Shown: positions 16,028 to 25,267, counted from the first letter of the stretch. The stretch: DNA of 49,886 nucleotides from Curtanaerobium respiraculi (GCF_024609215.1 NZ_JANIPD030000005.1:1-49886), one strand, 5' to 3'. Program-made: numbers and translations. The notes: generated by a model from the sequence alone, not told the origin.

Positions 16028-17038
16028 GTGAGCGTTTTCATCGATTCGATGGTCGCGAAGGCGAAGCAGGATAGGCAGACGATCGTGCTGCCGGAAGGCG
16101 ACGATAGCAGGACGCTGGCAGCGGCGGAGAAGGTGATCGCCGCCGGCATCACCGATCTGATCATACTGGGCGACGGGGATGCCATCGCCGCATCCGGCCG
16201 CCATCTTGACGGGGCCCGCATCGTCGACATCCCCACCGCGCCGGAGAAGCAGCGGTTGGCGGACGCGTTCTTCGAGCTGCGCAAGCACAAGGGCGTGACA
16301 CCGGAGGCCGCGCTGGAGAAGATGGACGACCCCATCTACTTCGGCACGATGATGGTGAAGCTGGGCATGGCGGACGGCCAGGTGTGCGGAGCCTGCCATG
16401 CGACCTCCGACGTGCTGCGCGCCGCGCTGCAGATATTGAAGACCGCCCCGGGGATCAAGAGCGTGAGCAGCTTCTTCATCGAGGCCGTCCCCGACTGCGA
16501 GTACGGCGAGAACGGCGTGTTCCTCTTCTCGGATTGCGGGCTCGAGATCCAGCCCGATGCCGAAAAGCTGGCGCAGGTCGCGGTCAACAGCGGGCGCAGC
16601 TGGAAGACCCTGTTCGACGCCGAGCCGCGCATCGCCATGCTCTCTCACAGCACCTACCAGAGCACCGTCGCCAACGCCGACCGCGACAAGGTGATCGAGG
16701 CCACGCGGATCGCACGCGAGCTGGCGCCCGACCTGCTCATCGACGGCGAGCTCCAGCTGGATGCCGCCATCGTGCCCAGCGTGGGAGCGAGCAAGGCGCC
16801 CGAGAGCCCCGTCGCCGGCCGGGCGAACGTGCTCATCTTCCCCGACCTGGATGCGGGCAACATCGGTTACAAGCTGGTGCAGCGCCTTGCCAAGGCCGAG
16901 GCGTACGGCCCCATCACGCAGGGCCTCGCCGCGCCGATGAACGACCTGTCGCGCGGGGCGTCGGCCGATGACATCATGGGCGTCGTCGCCATCACCTGCG
17001 TGCAGTCGCAAGCGCGGAAAGCCGTGCTGCGCAACTAG
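16028..17038 (+). CDS. pta: phosphate acetyltransferase
   Basis: 336 residues from GTG with GGGAGG 5 bases upstream; the frame is open further left but without a site. Short-form (class I) Pta: TIVLPEGDDSRTL near the start, ACHATSDVLRAAL, LSHSTYQS, DGELQLDAAIVP, GRANVLIFPDLDAGNIGYK and a C-terminal GASADDIMGVVAIT. Interconverts acetyl-CoA and acetyl phosphate; with the convergent ackA gene it forms the acetate/ATP branch. Confidence 0.96.
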   Translation: MSVFIDSMVAKAKQDRQTIVLPEGDDSRTLAAAEKVIAAGITDLIILGDGDAIAASGRHLDGARIVDIPTAPEKQRLADAFFELRKHKGVTPEAALEKMDDPIYFGTMMVKLGMADGQVCGACHATSDVLRAALQILKTAPGIKSVSSFFIEAVPDCEYGENGVFLFSDCGLEIQPDAEKLAQVAVNSGRSWKTLFDAEPRIAMLSHSTYQSTVANADRDKVIEATRIARELAPDLLIDGELQLDAAIVPSVGASKAPESPVAGRANVLIFPDLDAGNIGYKLVQRLAKAEAYGPITQGLAAPMNDLSRGASADDIMGVVAITCVQSQARKAVLRN

Positions 17039-17050
17039 AGGGGGTCTTCG

Positions 17051-17083
17051 GGCGCGGTTCGCGGAACCGCGCCTATTCCTTTT
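17051..17083 (+). terminator. intrinsic terminator between pta and ackA
   Basis: Perfect 10-bp stem GGCGCGGTTC/GAACCGCGCC with a GCG loop (17051-17073) followed by TATTCCTTTT. Placed directly after the pta stop; its right arm touches the ackA stop codon, so it may act on both convergent transcripts. Confidence 0.85.
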
Positions 17084-18299
17084 CGGAATACGGGACGATT
17101 TGGCTGCGCTCGTGCACGATCTCGTACGTATCGCGCGCGATCATGAGCTCCTCGTTGGTGGGAACGACGCAAATGCGCACCTTGCTCTTCTCGTGGCTGA
17201 TGATGCGCTCGAATCCTCTCTGATGGTTCTTCATGTTGTCCACCACGATGCCCATCGGCTGCATGCCGGCGAATATGGCGCGGCGGATGTCGGGTGAATT
17301 CTCGCCGATGCCGCCCGTGAGGACGACGACGTCCACACCCGCCATGAGCGCCATGTACTGGCCGATGTACTTCTTCACGCTGTTCGCGAACATCGAGTAG
17401 GCGAGCAGCGCGCGATCGTTGCCCTCGGTGAGCGCCTCGACCACGGTGCGCATGTCGTTGCTCACGCCCGAAACGCCCAGAAGGCCGGACTTCTTGTTCA
17501 GGAGGTCGTTCACCTCCGAGGCCGTCATGTGCTCGTGCTCCATGACGAACGTGACGACCGCTGGATCGATGCTGCCGCAGCGCGTGCCCATCATCACGCC
17601 GTCGAGCGGGGTAAGCCCCATCGACGTGTCGACCGCCATGCCGTGGTCGATCGCGGTGACGGAGCATCCGTTTCCCAGATGGCAGGTGATCATCTTCAAT
17701 TCCGAAAGCGGCTCCCCCACGAGCTTCGCCGCACGCTGGGCGATGTAGCGATGGCTTGTGCCGTGGGCACCGTACTTGCGGATCCCGTACTTCTCGTACA
17801 GCTCGTAGGGAATCGCGTACATGTAGGCCTTGCGCGGCAGCGTGGAGAAGAACGAGGTATCGAACACCGCGATCTGCATGCGGTTGGGGATGGCCGCCTG
17901 GCATGCTTCGATGCCCTGCAGCGCCGCCCGGTTATGCAGGGGGGCGAGCTCCGCGAGCTCGAGGATCTTCGCCTTGACGTCGTCGTCGATCAGGACGGAT
18001 TTGTCGAAGTACATGCCGCCCTGCACGATGCGATGGCCCACCGCGTCGATCTGGTCGATGGAGTCGATCGCCGCATGGGATCCCTCCACCAACGATTTCA
18101 AGACGAGGTCGATCGCCGCTTCGTGATCGGGCAGGGGTGTTTTAATCGAAAGCTCGTCGGTATCGGTGGTGTGCTTCAGAAACGAATCGGCCGTGCCGAC
18201 GCGTTCGCACAGTCCCTTCGCGATAACCTTCTCGGTTTCGATGTTGATAAGCTGGTATTTCAGCGACGATGATCCGGCGTTGACGACCAGGATGTTCAA
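17073..18299 (-). CDS. ackA: acetate kinase
   Basis: 408 residues from TTG with GGGAGG 6 bases upstream; the preceding in-frame ATG (18317) has no good site. Acetokinase motifs: NILVVNAGSSSLKYQL at the N-terminus, GHRIVQGG, FDTSFFSTLP, THGTSHRY, the phosphate-binding CHLGNGCS, and GVVMGTRCGS-like segment, with GGIGENSPDIR near 325. Makes acetate and ATP from acetyl phosphate. Convergent to pta, rather than co-transcribed as in many bacteria. Confidence 0.96.
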   Translation of the reverse strand: MNILVVNAGSSSLKYQLINIETEKVIAKGLCERVGTADSFLKHTTDTDELSIKTPLPDHEAAIDLVLKSLVEGSHAAIDSIDQIDAVGHRIVQGGMYFDKSVLIDDDVKAKILELAELAPLHNRAALQGIEACQAAIPNRMQIAVFDTSFFSTLPRKAYMYAIPYELYEKYGIRKYGAHGTSHRYIAQRAAKLVGEPLSELKMITCHLGNGCSVTAIDHGMAVDTSMGLTPLDGVMMGTRCGSIDPAVVTFVMEHEHMTASEVNDLLNKKSGLLGVSGVSNDMRTVVEALTEGNDRALLAYSMFANSVKKYIGQYMALMAGVDVVVLTGGIGENSPDIRRAIFAGMQPMGIVVDNMKNHQRGFERIISHEKSKVRICVVPTNEELMIARDTYEIVHERSQIVPYSEKE

Positions 18300-18421
18300 A
18301 ACGATCCTCCCTCTCATTCCCTGAGATTCGAATTCTATCGGAAAAGACGAGGTTCCCCCTGCTCAATGAAGGGGAATCGGCAAACGGCATATCCGCGCCG
18401 AACGCAGCTCCGCCCGGAACC

Positions 18422-18438
18422 GCGGGCGACCCGCCCGC
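18422..18438. other. GC-rich hairpin in the ackA-HIT intergenic region
   Basis: GCGGGCG/CGCCCGC with a 3-base loop, within 18300-18518. To its right (about 18450-18505) the CGCGACGCGG unit occurs twice in a low-complexity GC run. No U-tract; could be a weak terminator for the HIT transcript. Confidence 0.35.
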
Positions 18439-18518
18439 TCGCAACGAGGAAATCGCGATCCCCGCGCGCGACGCGGTAGCGCGACGCGGCAGCGCGGCGC
18501 GGGCGGCAGGTGGGGAGG

Positions 18519-18914
18519 CTATGCCCGGGGATGCCGCTCCGCGGCGTTGGTGGCGTTGGGCCCCCAGTCCTGGTCGTTCGGGCGCGGCATCCATCCCCCG
18601 CCCAGCATATGGACGTGGAAATGCTTCACGCTCTGGCTCGCGTTCTCCCCCGTATTCACCATCAGCCGGAATCCGTCCTCGCGAACGCCCTTGATCTCGG
18701 CAACTTTCTTGACCGCGGCGAATACGTGGCCGAGCGCCTCCTCCGGCACGTCGTCGGCGATGTCGCGATAGTGGTCCTTGGGGATGATGAGCGTATGCAC
18801 CGGCATGAGCGGCTCCATATCGTCGAAGGCGATGACATGCTCATCTTCGTACACCACGTTCGTGGGTATCTCATGCGAGGCGATCTTGCAGAAGATGCAG
18901 TCCTTATCTTGCAT
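18519..18914 (-). CDS. HIT family (histidine triad) nucleotide hydrolase
   Basis: 131 residues; ATG with GAAAGGA 7 bases upstream. CIFCKIASHEIP at the start (two Cys, as in Hint proteins), then VYEDEHVIAFDD, PVHTLIIPKDHYRD and the triad HFHVHMLGG near the C-terminus. Hint/PKCI-like proteins hydrolyse nucleoside phosphoramidates. It lies just downstream of xseB but with an 78-bp gap and its own site. Confidence 0.92.
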   Translation of the reverse strand: MQDKDCIFCKIASHEIPTNVVYEDEHVIAFDDMEPLMPVHTLIIPKDHYRDIADDVPEEALGHVFAAVKKVAEIKGVREDGFRLMVNTGENASQSVKHFHVHMLGGGWMPRPNDQDWGPNATNAAERHPRA

Positions 18915-18992
18915 GGCGGCGTCCTTTCGATCGGCATCCGTTTCGAGTGTAGCACGCACGGCGAAGCCGGCGGCTCGAAGCAGCATGAAAAG

Positions 18993-19253
18993 CTATGCCT
19001 TGTGGAGCGTGGTGTCGATCTCCTCGTCGGTGGCATCCTGCTCGAGCTCGCCCATCAGCACGTCCACCTTCTGCTGGGCGCCGTCCAACCGGCCGCGCAG
19101 ATCGCGGAGCAGGGCGACGCCGCGCTCGTAGGCGGCAAGGCTGTCCTCCAACTCCAGGGAGTTGCCTTCGAGCTGGGCGACGATGCGTTCGAGCTCCGCC
19201 ATCCCTTGGCGGAAGGTAAGGTTTTCGGGTGCTGGGCGCGTATCCTCGGACAT
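18993..19253 (-). CDS. xseB: exodeoxyribonuclease VII small subunit
   Basis: 86 residues, typical XseB size. LTFRQGMAELERIVAQLEG and LELEDSLAAYERGVALLRD are the family's helical hairpin motifs. AAGGAG 5 bases before ATG. Follows xseA by 12 bases; several copies bind each large subunit of the single-strand-specific nuclease. Confidence 0.95.
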   Translation of the reverse strand: MSEDTRPAPENLTFRQGMAELERIVAQLEGNSLELEDSLAAYERGVALLRDLRGRLDGAQQKVDVLMGELEQDATDEEIDTTLHKA

Positions 19254-19265
19254 GCGTACTCCTTC

Positions 19266-20573
19266 TTACGACGATGATGGGACGGGGGAGGCGATGCCTT
19301 CGACGGAGCAGTCGAGCACCCCGTCGGAAAGCTGGACGGAGACGTTCCCCCCAACGGACACCTGCGAGACGCTGCGCACGATCGCGCCGTCATCTCCCCG
19401 GGTGAGGGAGAACCCGCGCCCGATGACCGCCAACGGCGACAGGTCGTTCAGACGCGACGCGTGCAGACGCCAAGACGCCTCGAAAGGCGCGATGACGCCC
19501 GTCGAGGCGCCGCGCAGCCGCATGGCCGCGTGGGCGATGTCGGCGCGATCGCGCTCGAGGTTGTGCGGCAGGGCCTTGCGGAGGCGCTCTTGCTGGATGT
19601 CGAGCGTCTGCGCGGCACCGGCGAGCAGGGCATGCGAATCGGAGAACACCGGGCGGCTCGCCACGCGATCGAGCCGCAGCCGATTGAACTCGACGCTTCG
19701 GCGGAGCGCGCCGCTCAAGGCCCCCTCCGCGGCCGCAAGCCGCATGCGAAGCTCCTCCCTCTCGGGCGCGACCGCCTCCGCCGCCGCGGTGGGGGTGGAG
19801 GCGCGCAGGTCGGCAACCATATCCGCGATGGAGGTGTCGGGCTCGTGCCCGATGCCGGTGACCACGGGAACGGGACATGCGGCAACCTCGCGTGCAAGCA
19901 TCTCGTCGTTGAAGGGCATGAGATCCTCGAACGAGCCGCCGCCGCGCACCAAGAGCACCACCTCCGCCCCGGCCCCGGCAACCGTCCGGATACCCTGCGC
20001 AAGGGCGAGGGGGGCTTGCGCGCCCTCCACCATCACGCCGGCGAGCACTACGGTTGCCAGAGGATACCTCCTGCGCAGCGTGCGCAGGACATCGTGGACC
20101 GCCGCACCGTTCGGGCTGGTGACCAATCCGATCGTCGACGGCAGGACCGGAAGGGGCCGCTTCCGTTCGGGGGCCATGAGCCCCTCGCGCTGCAGCTTGC
20201 GCGCCAGCGCGGCAACCTTGGCGCGCAAGTCTCCCTCCCCCGCCGGGGTGAGCCTGAACACGTCGAAGTTCATACGGCCCTTGGCGGCATACAGCGAGAA
20301 CCGCCCCGTAAGCTGCACGCGCATGCCCACGCGCAGATCGACGCCGGACGCTCGGTACCGGTCCTTCCACATCAGGCATGGCAGCGCGGCCGAGCGGTCT
20401 TTGACGGTGAAGTACACGGCCTTGTACTGCGGTCGATCGGAGACTTCGGATACCTCGCCGACCAGGGTGGCGCGGCAGGATTCGAGCGCCTCCTTCGCGC
20501 GGGCCATCGCCTGCGAGACGGAGAGCGGCTTCGCGCCCGCTTGGAGGGGCATGTTCGCGACGACGGGTTCCAA
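19266..20573 (-). CDS. xseA: exodeoxyribonuclease VII large subunit
   Basis: 435 residues if started at TTG 20573, which has AGGAG exactly 7 bases upstream; the ATG at 20552 (MPLQAG) is the alternative. N-terminal OB fold (KPLSVSQA... GEVSEV, YFTVKDRSAALPCLMWKDRYR), catalytic domain with TSPNGAAVHDVLRTL, LLVRGGGSFEDLMPFNDE and TGIGHEPDTSIADMVADLRA, then coiled-coil helices and a closing GFSLTRGDDG region. Degrades single-stranded DNA in both directions. Follows the zinc-peptidase gene by 10 bases and precedes xseB. Confidence 0.93.
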   Translation of the reverse strand: MEPVVANMPLQAGAKPLSVSQAMARAKEALESCRATLVGEVSEVSDRPQYKAVYFTVKDRSAALPCLMWKDRYRASGVDLRVGMRVQLTGRFSLYAAKGRMNFDVFRLTPAGEGDLRAKVAALARKLQREGLMAPERKRPLPVLPSTIGLVTSPNGAAVHDVLRTLRRRYPLATVVLAGVMVEGAQAPLALAQGIRTVAGAGAEVVLLVRGGGSFEDLMPFNDEMLAREVAACPVPVVTGIGHEPDTSIADMVADLRASTPTAAAEAVAPEREELRMRLAAAEGALSGALRRSVEFNRLRLDRVASRPVFSDSHALLAGAAQTLDIQQERLRKALPHNLERDRADIAHAAMRLRGASTGVIAPFEASWRLHASRLNDLSPLAVIGRGFSLTRGDDGAIVRSVSQVSVGGNVSVQLSDGVLDCSVEGIASPVPSSS

Positions 20574-20583
20574 ACCGGGGCTC

Positions 20584-21246
20584 CTAGTTGTTGCGGGCCT
20601 GCAACAGGTACAGCAACTGGATGGCGGACACCAATGCGGCGGCCACGTAGGTGAGCGCGCAGGCCCGCAGGACGCTGAACGCGCCGGCGCGCTCCTGCTC
20701 GGGCAGGCCGGCAGCGACCAGGTAGTCCATCGCCCGATGCGATGCGTTGAGCTCGACCGGAAGCGTGACCAGGTGGAACAGCACGGCAAAGGCATACAGC
20801 AGGATCGCCAGGTTGACGAGCCCGACCATGTTCAGGAAGATGCCCGCCACGAACACGATCATCCAAGCGTTCGAGGCGAAGTTGACCACGGGCACCAGGC
20901 TGCTGCGGATCTTCATGGGCGCGTACCCCTGCGCGAATTGGCAGGCATGGCCCACCTCATGGCAGCCGGTGGCGATCGCCGTGATGCTCGGTTGGTTGAA
21001 GGCATGGGGATCGAGCGTGACGGAGTTGTCGCGCGGATCGAAATGGTCCTCGCCCTCGCCGCCCTGGCGGAACTGCACGCCCTGCACGCCATGGTAGGAG
21101 AGCATGTTGGCACCCATCTGCCGCCCGTTCAGCCCGAAGCTGGAGCGGATGCTCGAGTACTTCTTGATCTGGCGGTTCACATACCATTGCGCACCGAAGC
21201 CGATAACCGTCGAGAGGACGATGAGCATGATGTAGGTGTAGGTCAT
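20584..21246 (-). CDS. YugP-family zinc metallopeptidase, membrane
   Basis: 220 residues. N-terminal membrane helix (TYIMLIVLSTVIGFGAQWYV), then the zinc-binding HEVGHACQFAQG at ~125 and ANMLSYHGVQGV before it, followed by three hydrophobic helices to the C-terminus. This is the 'neutral zinc metallopeptidase' YugP family of low and high GC Gram-positives; substrate unknown. Start ATG with AAAGGA upstream. Probably co-transcribed with xseA/xseB by proximity, although no shared function is known. Confidence 0.85.
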   Translation of the reverse strand: MTYTYIMLIVLSTVIGFGAQWYVNRQIKKYSSIRSSFGLNGRQMGANMLSYHGVQGVQFRQGGEGEDHFDPRDNSVTLDPHAFNQPSITAIATGCHEVGHACQFAQGYAPMKIRSSLVPVVNFASNAWMIVFVAGIFLNMVGLVNLAILLYAFAVLFHLVTLPVELNASHRAMDYLVAAGLPEQERAGAFSVLRACALTYVAAALVSAIQLLYLLQARNN

Positions 21247-21313
21247 CGAGTATCCTTTTCGTTCATGCGCCGGACTCCTGCCGACGCGGGATTGTGCAAG
21301 GGTATCGCCTGTC

Positions 21314-22462
21314 TCACCTCTGAGGGGATTTCGTTACCGTGAGGTTTCCCATCTCCATGGAAAGGCTGATATTGCCCGCGAGGAGGTCGAGCAGCTCGGC
21401 GCCGACGATGTCGCGCCGCCACCCGCGAAGGACGTCCACATCCCGATATCCGCGCGCGAGGGCTGCCAGGTCGTTGTGGCTCGCCAGCGTCTGGAAGGCG
21501 ATGTTGTTCTGCCGTGCGCGCAGGCGCACGAGCGCGCTCATGAAATCGACCTCGACATCCACGTTCGCCTCGTTCTTCGAGGGGCGGTCGAGCGCGGGCC
21601 GCTGGTCGGCGGGAAGGTCAAGCCCGCGCGCCAAAGCGCCGACGACCTCCCGCGCATCTGCCGTGGAGAGCTTCTCGTGCATGCCGCGCACCATGAAGAG
21701 CTGGTCTATCGTGCGCGCCTCGCGCTTGACGGCTTCCACGACCTGCTCGTCGCTCATCACCCATTTGCGGGGGATGTTCGCCTTCCTCGCCCGCATCTCG
21801 CGCCATTCGACGACCTCCCGAGCCGCGGCAAGCTGCTTGCGGGAAAGCTGGTTCACCCGCTTCAGGCGGCGCCAGCGTTCCCGAGCGTCATCGGCGTAGT
21901 TGGCCTCGTCGACCAGGGCGGCGAAGTCCTCGTCGAGCCAATGCGTGCGCCCCAGACGCTCCAGCTCCGCCGCCATCTTCTCGTGGAGTTTCGGCAGGTA
22001 GACCACGTCATCCGCCGCGTAATCCAGCTGGGAGCGCGACAGCGGCCGGCGCGACCAGTCGGTGTACGAATCCGTCTTCTTCAGCGGCACCCCGCAGACG
22101 CTGGACACGAGGGCGCCGTACCCTATTTGCTGGGTGTGCCCCAGAAGGGCAGCCGCGATCTGCGTGTCGAACACGGGGCGCGGCATGATGCCGACCGCAT
22201 GGTAGAGGATCTCGATATCCTGCAACCCGGCATGGAACAGCTTCAACAAGCCGGGAGCGGCGAACAGCGGCTTGAGCACCGTCAGGTCGCGCACGGCGAA
22301 CGGATCGACGAGGACCGTCCGATCGTCGGTCTGCATTTGAAGAAGGCACAGCTTGGGATAGTAGGTCTTCTCGCGAAGGAATTCGGTATCGATTGCCAGA
22401 ACCTGCGACGAGATCGCGCCTCGAACGAATTCCTCGAGCTGGCCTTGATCGGTGATGAGCAA
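21314..22462 (-). CDS. rnd: ribonuclease D
   Basis: 382 residues from TTG with AAAAGGA 6-7 bases upstream. DEDD exonuclease domain: VLAIDTEFLREKTYYPKLCL (D-x-E), the FHAGLQDIEIL motif, VFDTQIAA, and YAADDVVYLPKL. An HRDC domain follows (~205-290) and a further helical region to the C-terminus. Trims the 3' ends of tRNA and other stable RNA. Divergent from the lipid kinase gene. Confidence 0.92.
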   Translation of the reverse strand: MLITDQGQLEEFVRGAISSQVLAIDTEFLREKTYYPKLCLLQMQTDDRTVLVDPFAVRDLTVLKPLFAAPGLLKLFHAGLQDIEILYHAVGIMPRPVFDTQIAAALLGHTQQIGYGALVSSVCGVPLKKTDSYTDWSRRPLSRSQLDYAADDVVYLPKLHEKMAAELERLGRTHWLDEDFAALVDEANYADDARERWRRLKRVNQLSRKQLAAAREVVEWREMRARKANIPRKWVMSDEQVVEAVKREARTIDQLFMVRGMHEKLSTADAREVVGALARGLDLPADQRPALDRPSKNEANVDVEVDFMSALVRLRARQNNIAFQTLASHNDLAALARGYRDVDVLRGWRRDIVGAELLDLLAGNISLSMEMGNLTVTKSPQR

Positions 22463-22524
22463 CGATTGTCCTTTTGATTGGTGTACTATCGACAGACCTA
22501 TGATAGCAATTCAAGGGGGTCTTT

Positions 22525-23430
22525 GTGAAACTGCTCGTGTTGAACAACCTTTCGTCGGGGTACCGCGATGGAGCCATATACGACTTCATCCGCGCGTTCA
22601 CGCAGGCGGAAGACGAGGTGGTCCTGCGCACGGTCGACGCGAGCTCGTCGTTCGCACCGAAGCTGGCGGACGCGGCCGATTTCGACGCGGTGGTCGCCAC
22701 GGGGGGCGACGGGACCGTGGCAAGCGTGTGCTATCTGCTCCGCGATTCAGGGGTGCCCGTGCTCCCCTACCCCGCCGGGACCGCCAACCTCCTGGCGCAG
22801 AACATCGTGTCCCCCATCGAGCCCTTCGCACTCGCGAAGCTCACGCGGGAGGGGAAGCGCCTCGCCTTCGACCTGGCCGAGGGGGAAACCGCCGAGGGAA
22901 AGTTCGGCTTCAGCATGATGGCCGGATGCGGCTACGACGCGAAGATCATGCAGGATGCGAAGACCGAGAAGAAGCGCTGGGGCGCCGCCGCGTATTTCCG
23001 CGCCGCGTTCGCGAACCCCAACCCCACCGTCGCACGCATCTCGATCGATATCGACGGAACGCGCTACGAGCACGAGGGCGTGGGGGTCCTCATACTGAAT
23101 TTCAGCAAAATCCAGTTCGACATCAGCTTCGCGACGGAGAACCAGCCCAACGACGGTCTGCTCGACGTCCTCGTGCTGCGGACCGACACAGCGTGGAACC
23201 TGCTGCCGCCCGTGCTCGGCAGCGCCATCGATCACAGCGGCAAGGCGCTGAAGGACAGTGACGCGCTCGTGTACTACCGCGGGGCGGACATCTCCATCAT
23301 CACCGATCCGGTGCTGCCCGTGCAATACGACGGGGAGCCGATCGATGCCAACACCCCCATGCATATCCGGGTCCTGCCGAGCGCAATCGATTTGATACTC
23401 TCCGACGAGGGGTACGAGCTATTCTCCTAG
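22525..23430 (+). CDS. diacylglycerol-kinase-like lipid kinase
   Basis: 301 residues from GTG with AAGGGGG upstream. DAGK catalytic domain: VVATGGDGTVASVCYLL (GGDGT, ~55-63), PYPAGTANLLAQN, then the C-terminal beta domain with NQPNDGLLDVLVLR and VQYDGEPID. Family members phosphorylate diacylglycerol, sphingosine-like lipids or undecaprenol; which cannot be told here. The N-terminus has the NxxSG motif as NNLSSG. Single gene, with a TATGAT at 22499 as a possible -10. Confidence 0.85.
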   Translation: MKLLVLNNLSSGYRDGAIYDFIRAFTQAEDEVVLRTVDASSSFAPKLADAADFDAVVATGGDGTVASVCYLLRDSGVPVLPYPAGTANLLAQNIVSPIEPFALAKLTREGKRLAFDLAEGETAEGKFGFSMMAGCGYDAKIMQDAKTEKKRWGAAAYFRAAFANPNPTVARISIDIDGTRYEHEGVGVLILNFSKIQFDISFATENQPNDGLLDVLVLRTDTAWNLLPPVLGSAIDHSGKALKDSDALVYYRGADISIITDPVLPVQYDGEPIDANTPMHIRVLPSAIDLILSDEGYELFS

Positions 23431-23460
23431 GGCCCGCACCCCCGGAAGGCATGCGGGCCC
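23430..23460. terminator. hairpin between convergent lipid kinase and hypothetical genes
   Basis: GGGCCCGCA/TGCGGGCCC, 9-bp perfect stem with 13-base loop, starting in the lipid-kinase stop codon. No U-tract on either side; likely a bidirectional terminator. Confidence 0.55.
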
Positions 23461-23467
23461 ACGCCCC

Positions 23468-24271
23468 CTACGCCGCGGTCAGGCGCACGCCCACGTATTG
23501 CGCGGTCGACGGGATGCCGCTGACGGAATACACCTCGTTCAAGGGGCACACGCTGATCGTCCAGGTATACGGGGTCCCGCCGATTTCCGCGCGGCCGGCC
23601 TTGTAGGTGTTGTTCTTCGAATCGATCCCGGAATCGTACACCATGGCAGCGTCGAACCCCTGGGTCGCAATCGCATTCTGTATGGCCTCTTCCGCCGTGG
23701 TGGCGCCAAGGTCGGCATAGCGGACGCGCATGTCGACAGAGCCGGCCGATTGCTGCGTCAGCCGCCACGACCCCATGAGGAACTTGGTGGCATCCGAAGC
23801 GGAGAGCCCGTCGACGCCGGTGACATATGCCGCAGCCGCCTCGGCGGCGCTCATATTCGCGGGAATCTTGATGAGGTCGATCGCGTTCGAATCATTCTGC
23901 ATCACCGCGGTTGCATCGATCACCGTCATGCCCGCATCCGTCATGCTCTGCCGCATGGCGGCGGAATCGAGCCCCGCATACGATGACAGTTTGACCACGT
24001 CCTGCGCAGTGCCGGCCTTCAAAACCGACTCGACCTCCGCAGCCTGCTTCGCCTCGCGGTTCACCACATCGTCCAACGTGCGCACCGTCCCTATGCCCGC
24101 GAAGATGACCGCGATGATGACGATGGCCACGAGAGCGATCCACTGCGCCCGCGGAAGGTCGAGCGGACGGCGAAGCCCGCTGCCATCAGGATAGACGACG
24201 GTCGGCGCGGCGGGGGCGCGATTCCCCGCCCGTGCGCCCGCCTTTCCATCGGTTTTGACATGTTGCGCCAT
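23468..24271 (-). CDS. hypothetical protein with one transmembrane segment
   Basis: 267 residues. A basic, proline/alanine-rich cytoplasmic N-terminus (~42 residues), one hydrophobic helix (ALVAIVIIAVIFAGIGTV, ~46-63), then an extracellular domain of ~200 residues rich in Ala, Asp and Thr with the segments SYAGLDSAAMRQSMTDAGM and VRYADLGATTAEEAIQ. No known domain. The topology fits a type II membrane-anchored surface protein. Ends convergent to the lipid kinase; preceded by an extended -10. Function unknown. Confidence 0.75.
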   Translation of the reverse strand: MAQHVKTDGKAGARAGNRAPAAPTVVYPDGSGLRRPLDLPRAQWIALVAIVIIAVIFAGIGTVRTLDDVVNREAKQAAEVESVLKAGTAQDVVKLSSYAGLDSAAMRQSMTDAGMTVIDATAVMQNDSNAIDLIKIPANMSAAEAAAAYVTGVDGLSASDATKFLMGSWRLTQQSAGSVDMRVRYADLGATTAEEAIQNAIATQGFDAAMVYDSGIDSKNNTYKAGRAEIGGTPYTWTISVCPLNEVYSVSGIPSTAQYVGVRLTAA

Positions 24272-24305
24272 GCGGAACCCCTCTGAAACGTGCGATACGG
24301 GCGCT

Positions 24306-24311
24306 AGTATA
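24306..24311 (-). promoter_or_regulatory. extended -10 promoter for the hypothetical membrane protein
   Basis: Minus-strand TGGTATACT (TGn plus TATACT) 35 bases before the ATG; weak -35. Confidence 0.5.
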
Positions 24312-24319
24312 CCATCCCA

Positions 24320-24338
24320 CCTGGCTCGATATGCCAGG
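24320..24338 (-). terminator. small hairpin downstream of terC
   Basis: CCTGGC/GCCAGG with a 7-base loop, 22 bases past the terC stop and just before the next promoter. Short and without a strong U-tract. Confidence 0.35.
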
Positions 24339-24360
24339 CAGAACGCAAGCCGGGCCCCGG

Positions 24361-25260
24361 CTATCGGAGGGACCCCGATTCCGCCGCGCGGCGCTCCTGG
24401 TCCAATCTGCTCGCAAGCTCGTTCAAGCGCGCGGTCGTCTTGGCTTTCGCCTGCTCGATCTCGCGCTCGGCGTAGAAGGCCCCGGCGCGCTTGTTGTAGA
24501 CCATCTGGATGACCTCCATCGCCAGGCTGAACACCATGGCGAAGTAGACGAGCACCTTTTCAAGCGGCATGCCCAAGGCCTCGATATCGATGCCCGTGCG
24601 CAATCCGAACCCGTCGAGCGTGAGCAATATGCCGATCGATGCGATGAAGACGAGGGCGAGGATCTTGATCTCGGGGTGTTCGTTGATGAAATCGCTGACC
24701 ACATCGATGAAGACCATCATCAGAAGGACGGCGCTGATGACCGCGATGATCATGATGATCAGATGCTGCGCCATGCCGACTGCCGTGATGACGGAATCGA
24801 TGGAGAATACGATATCCATGACCATGATCGTGCCGACCGCCTGGCCCAGGCCGATCTGATGCCTCTTCTTGTCCTCCTCGTCGCCGTGGCTCGCGCGCAG
24901 CTCCTCCAAGGCGAGCATGCTCTTCAGCTCGTCGACCCCCTTGTATATGAGGTAGATGCCGCCCGCGGCCAGCAGGAGGTCGCGCACGCTGAAGCCGTGC
25001 GCATAGGGGCCCAGGCCGACCGAGAAGACCGGCTGGGTCATATGCACGAGCCAGCTGGCGAAGCACAGCAGGATGCAGCGCATGACCATGGCGCCCGCCA
25101 GGCCCAGCTTGCGGCCGATATGCTGCTGCTCGCGGGGAAGGCGGTTGGTGGTCAGCGCGATGAAGGCGATGTTGTCCACGCCCAGCACGATTTCGAGGAA
25201 GACGAGCGTGATCAGGCTGATCCACGCCTCGGGCGTCGTGAAAATGGAAAAATCGATCAT
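24361..25260 (-). CDS. TerC family integral membrane protein, probable Mn2+ exporter
   Basis: 299 residues with seven to eight membrane helices. TerC signatures are plain: FLEIVLGVDNIAFIAL near the N-terminus, the IMVMDIVFSIDSVI motif near 145-158 with acidic residues inside helices, and ALVFIASIGILLTLDGFG. The C-terminal ~45 residues form a basic/acidic coiled-coil-like tail. TerC/Alx proteins are established manganese exporters in several bacteria, and here the gene follows a yybP-ykoY manganese riboswitch, which supports that substrate. SD AAAGG lies in the riboswitch's expression platform. Confidence 0.88.
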   Translation of the reverse strand: MIDFSIFTTPEAWISLITLVFLEIVLGVDNIAFIALTTNRLPREQQHIGRKLGLAGAMVMRCILLCFASWLVHMTQPVFSVGLGPYAHGFSVRDLLLAAGGIYLIYKGVDELKSMLALEELRASHGDEEDKKRHQIGLGQAVGTIMVMDIVFSIDSVITAVGMAQHLIIMIIAVISAVLLMMVFIDVVSDFINEHPEIKILALVFIASIGILLTLDGFGLRTGIDIEALGMPLEKVLVYFAMVFSLAMEVIQMVYNKRAGAFYAEREIEQAKAKTTARLNELASRLDQERRAAESGSLR

Positions 25261-25267
25261 GATGAAA

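Noticed and set aside
18300-18518. Small gene between ackA and the HIT gene
   Set aside because: The open frames are Ala/Arg-rich without SD sites, and the sequence is low-complexity GC repeats.
19162-21342. 726-residue plus-strand open frame opposite xseA and the zinc peptidase
   Set aside because: It is antisense to three convincing genes and reads as Arg/Ser-rich low-complexity sequence; a by-product of GC-rich third positions.
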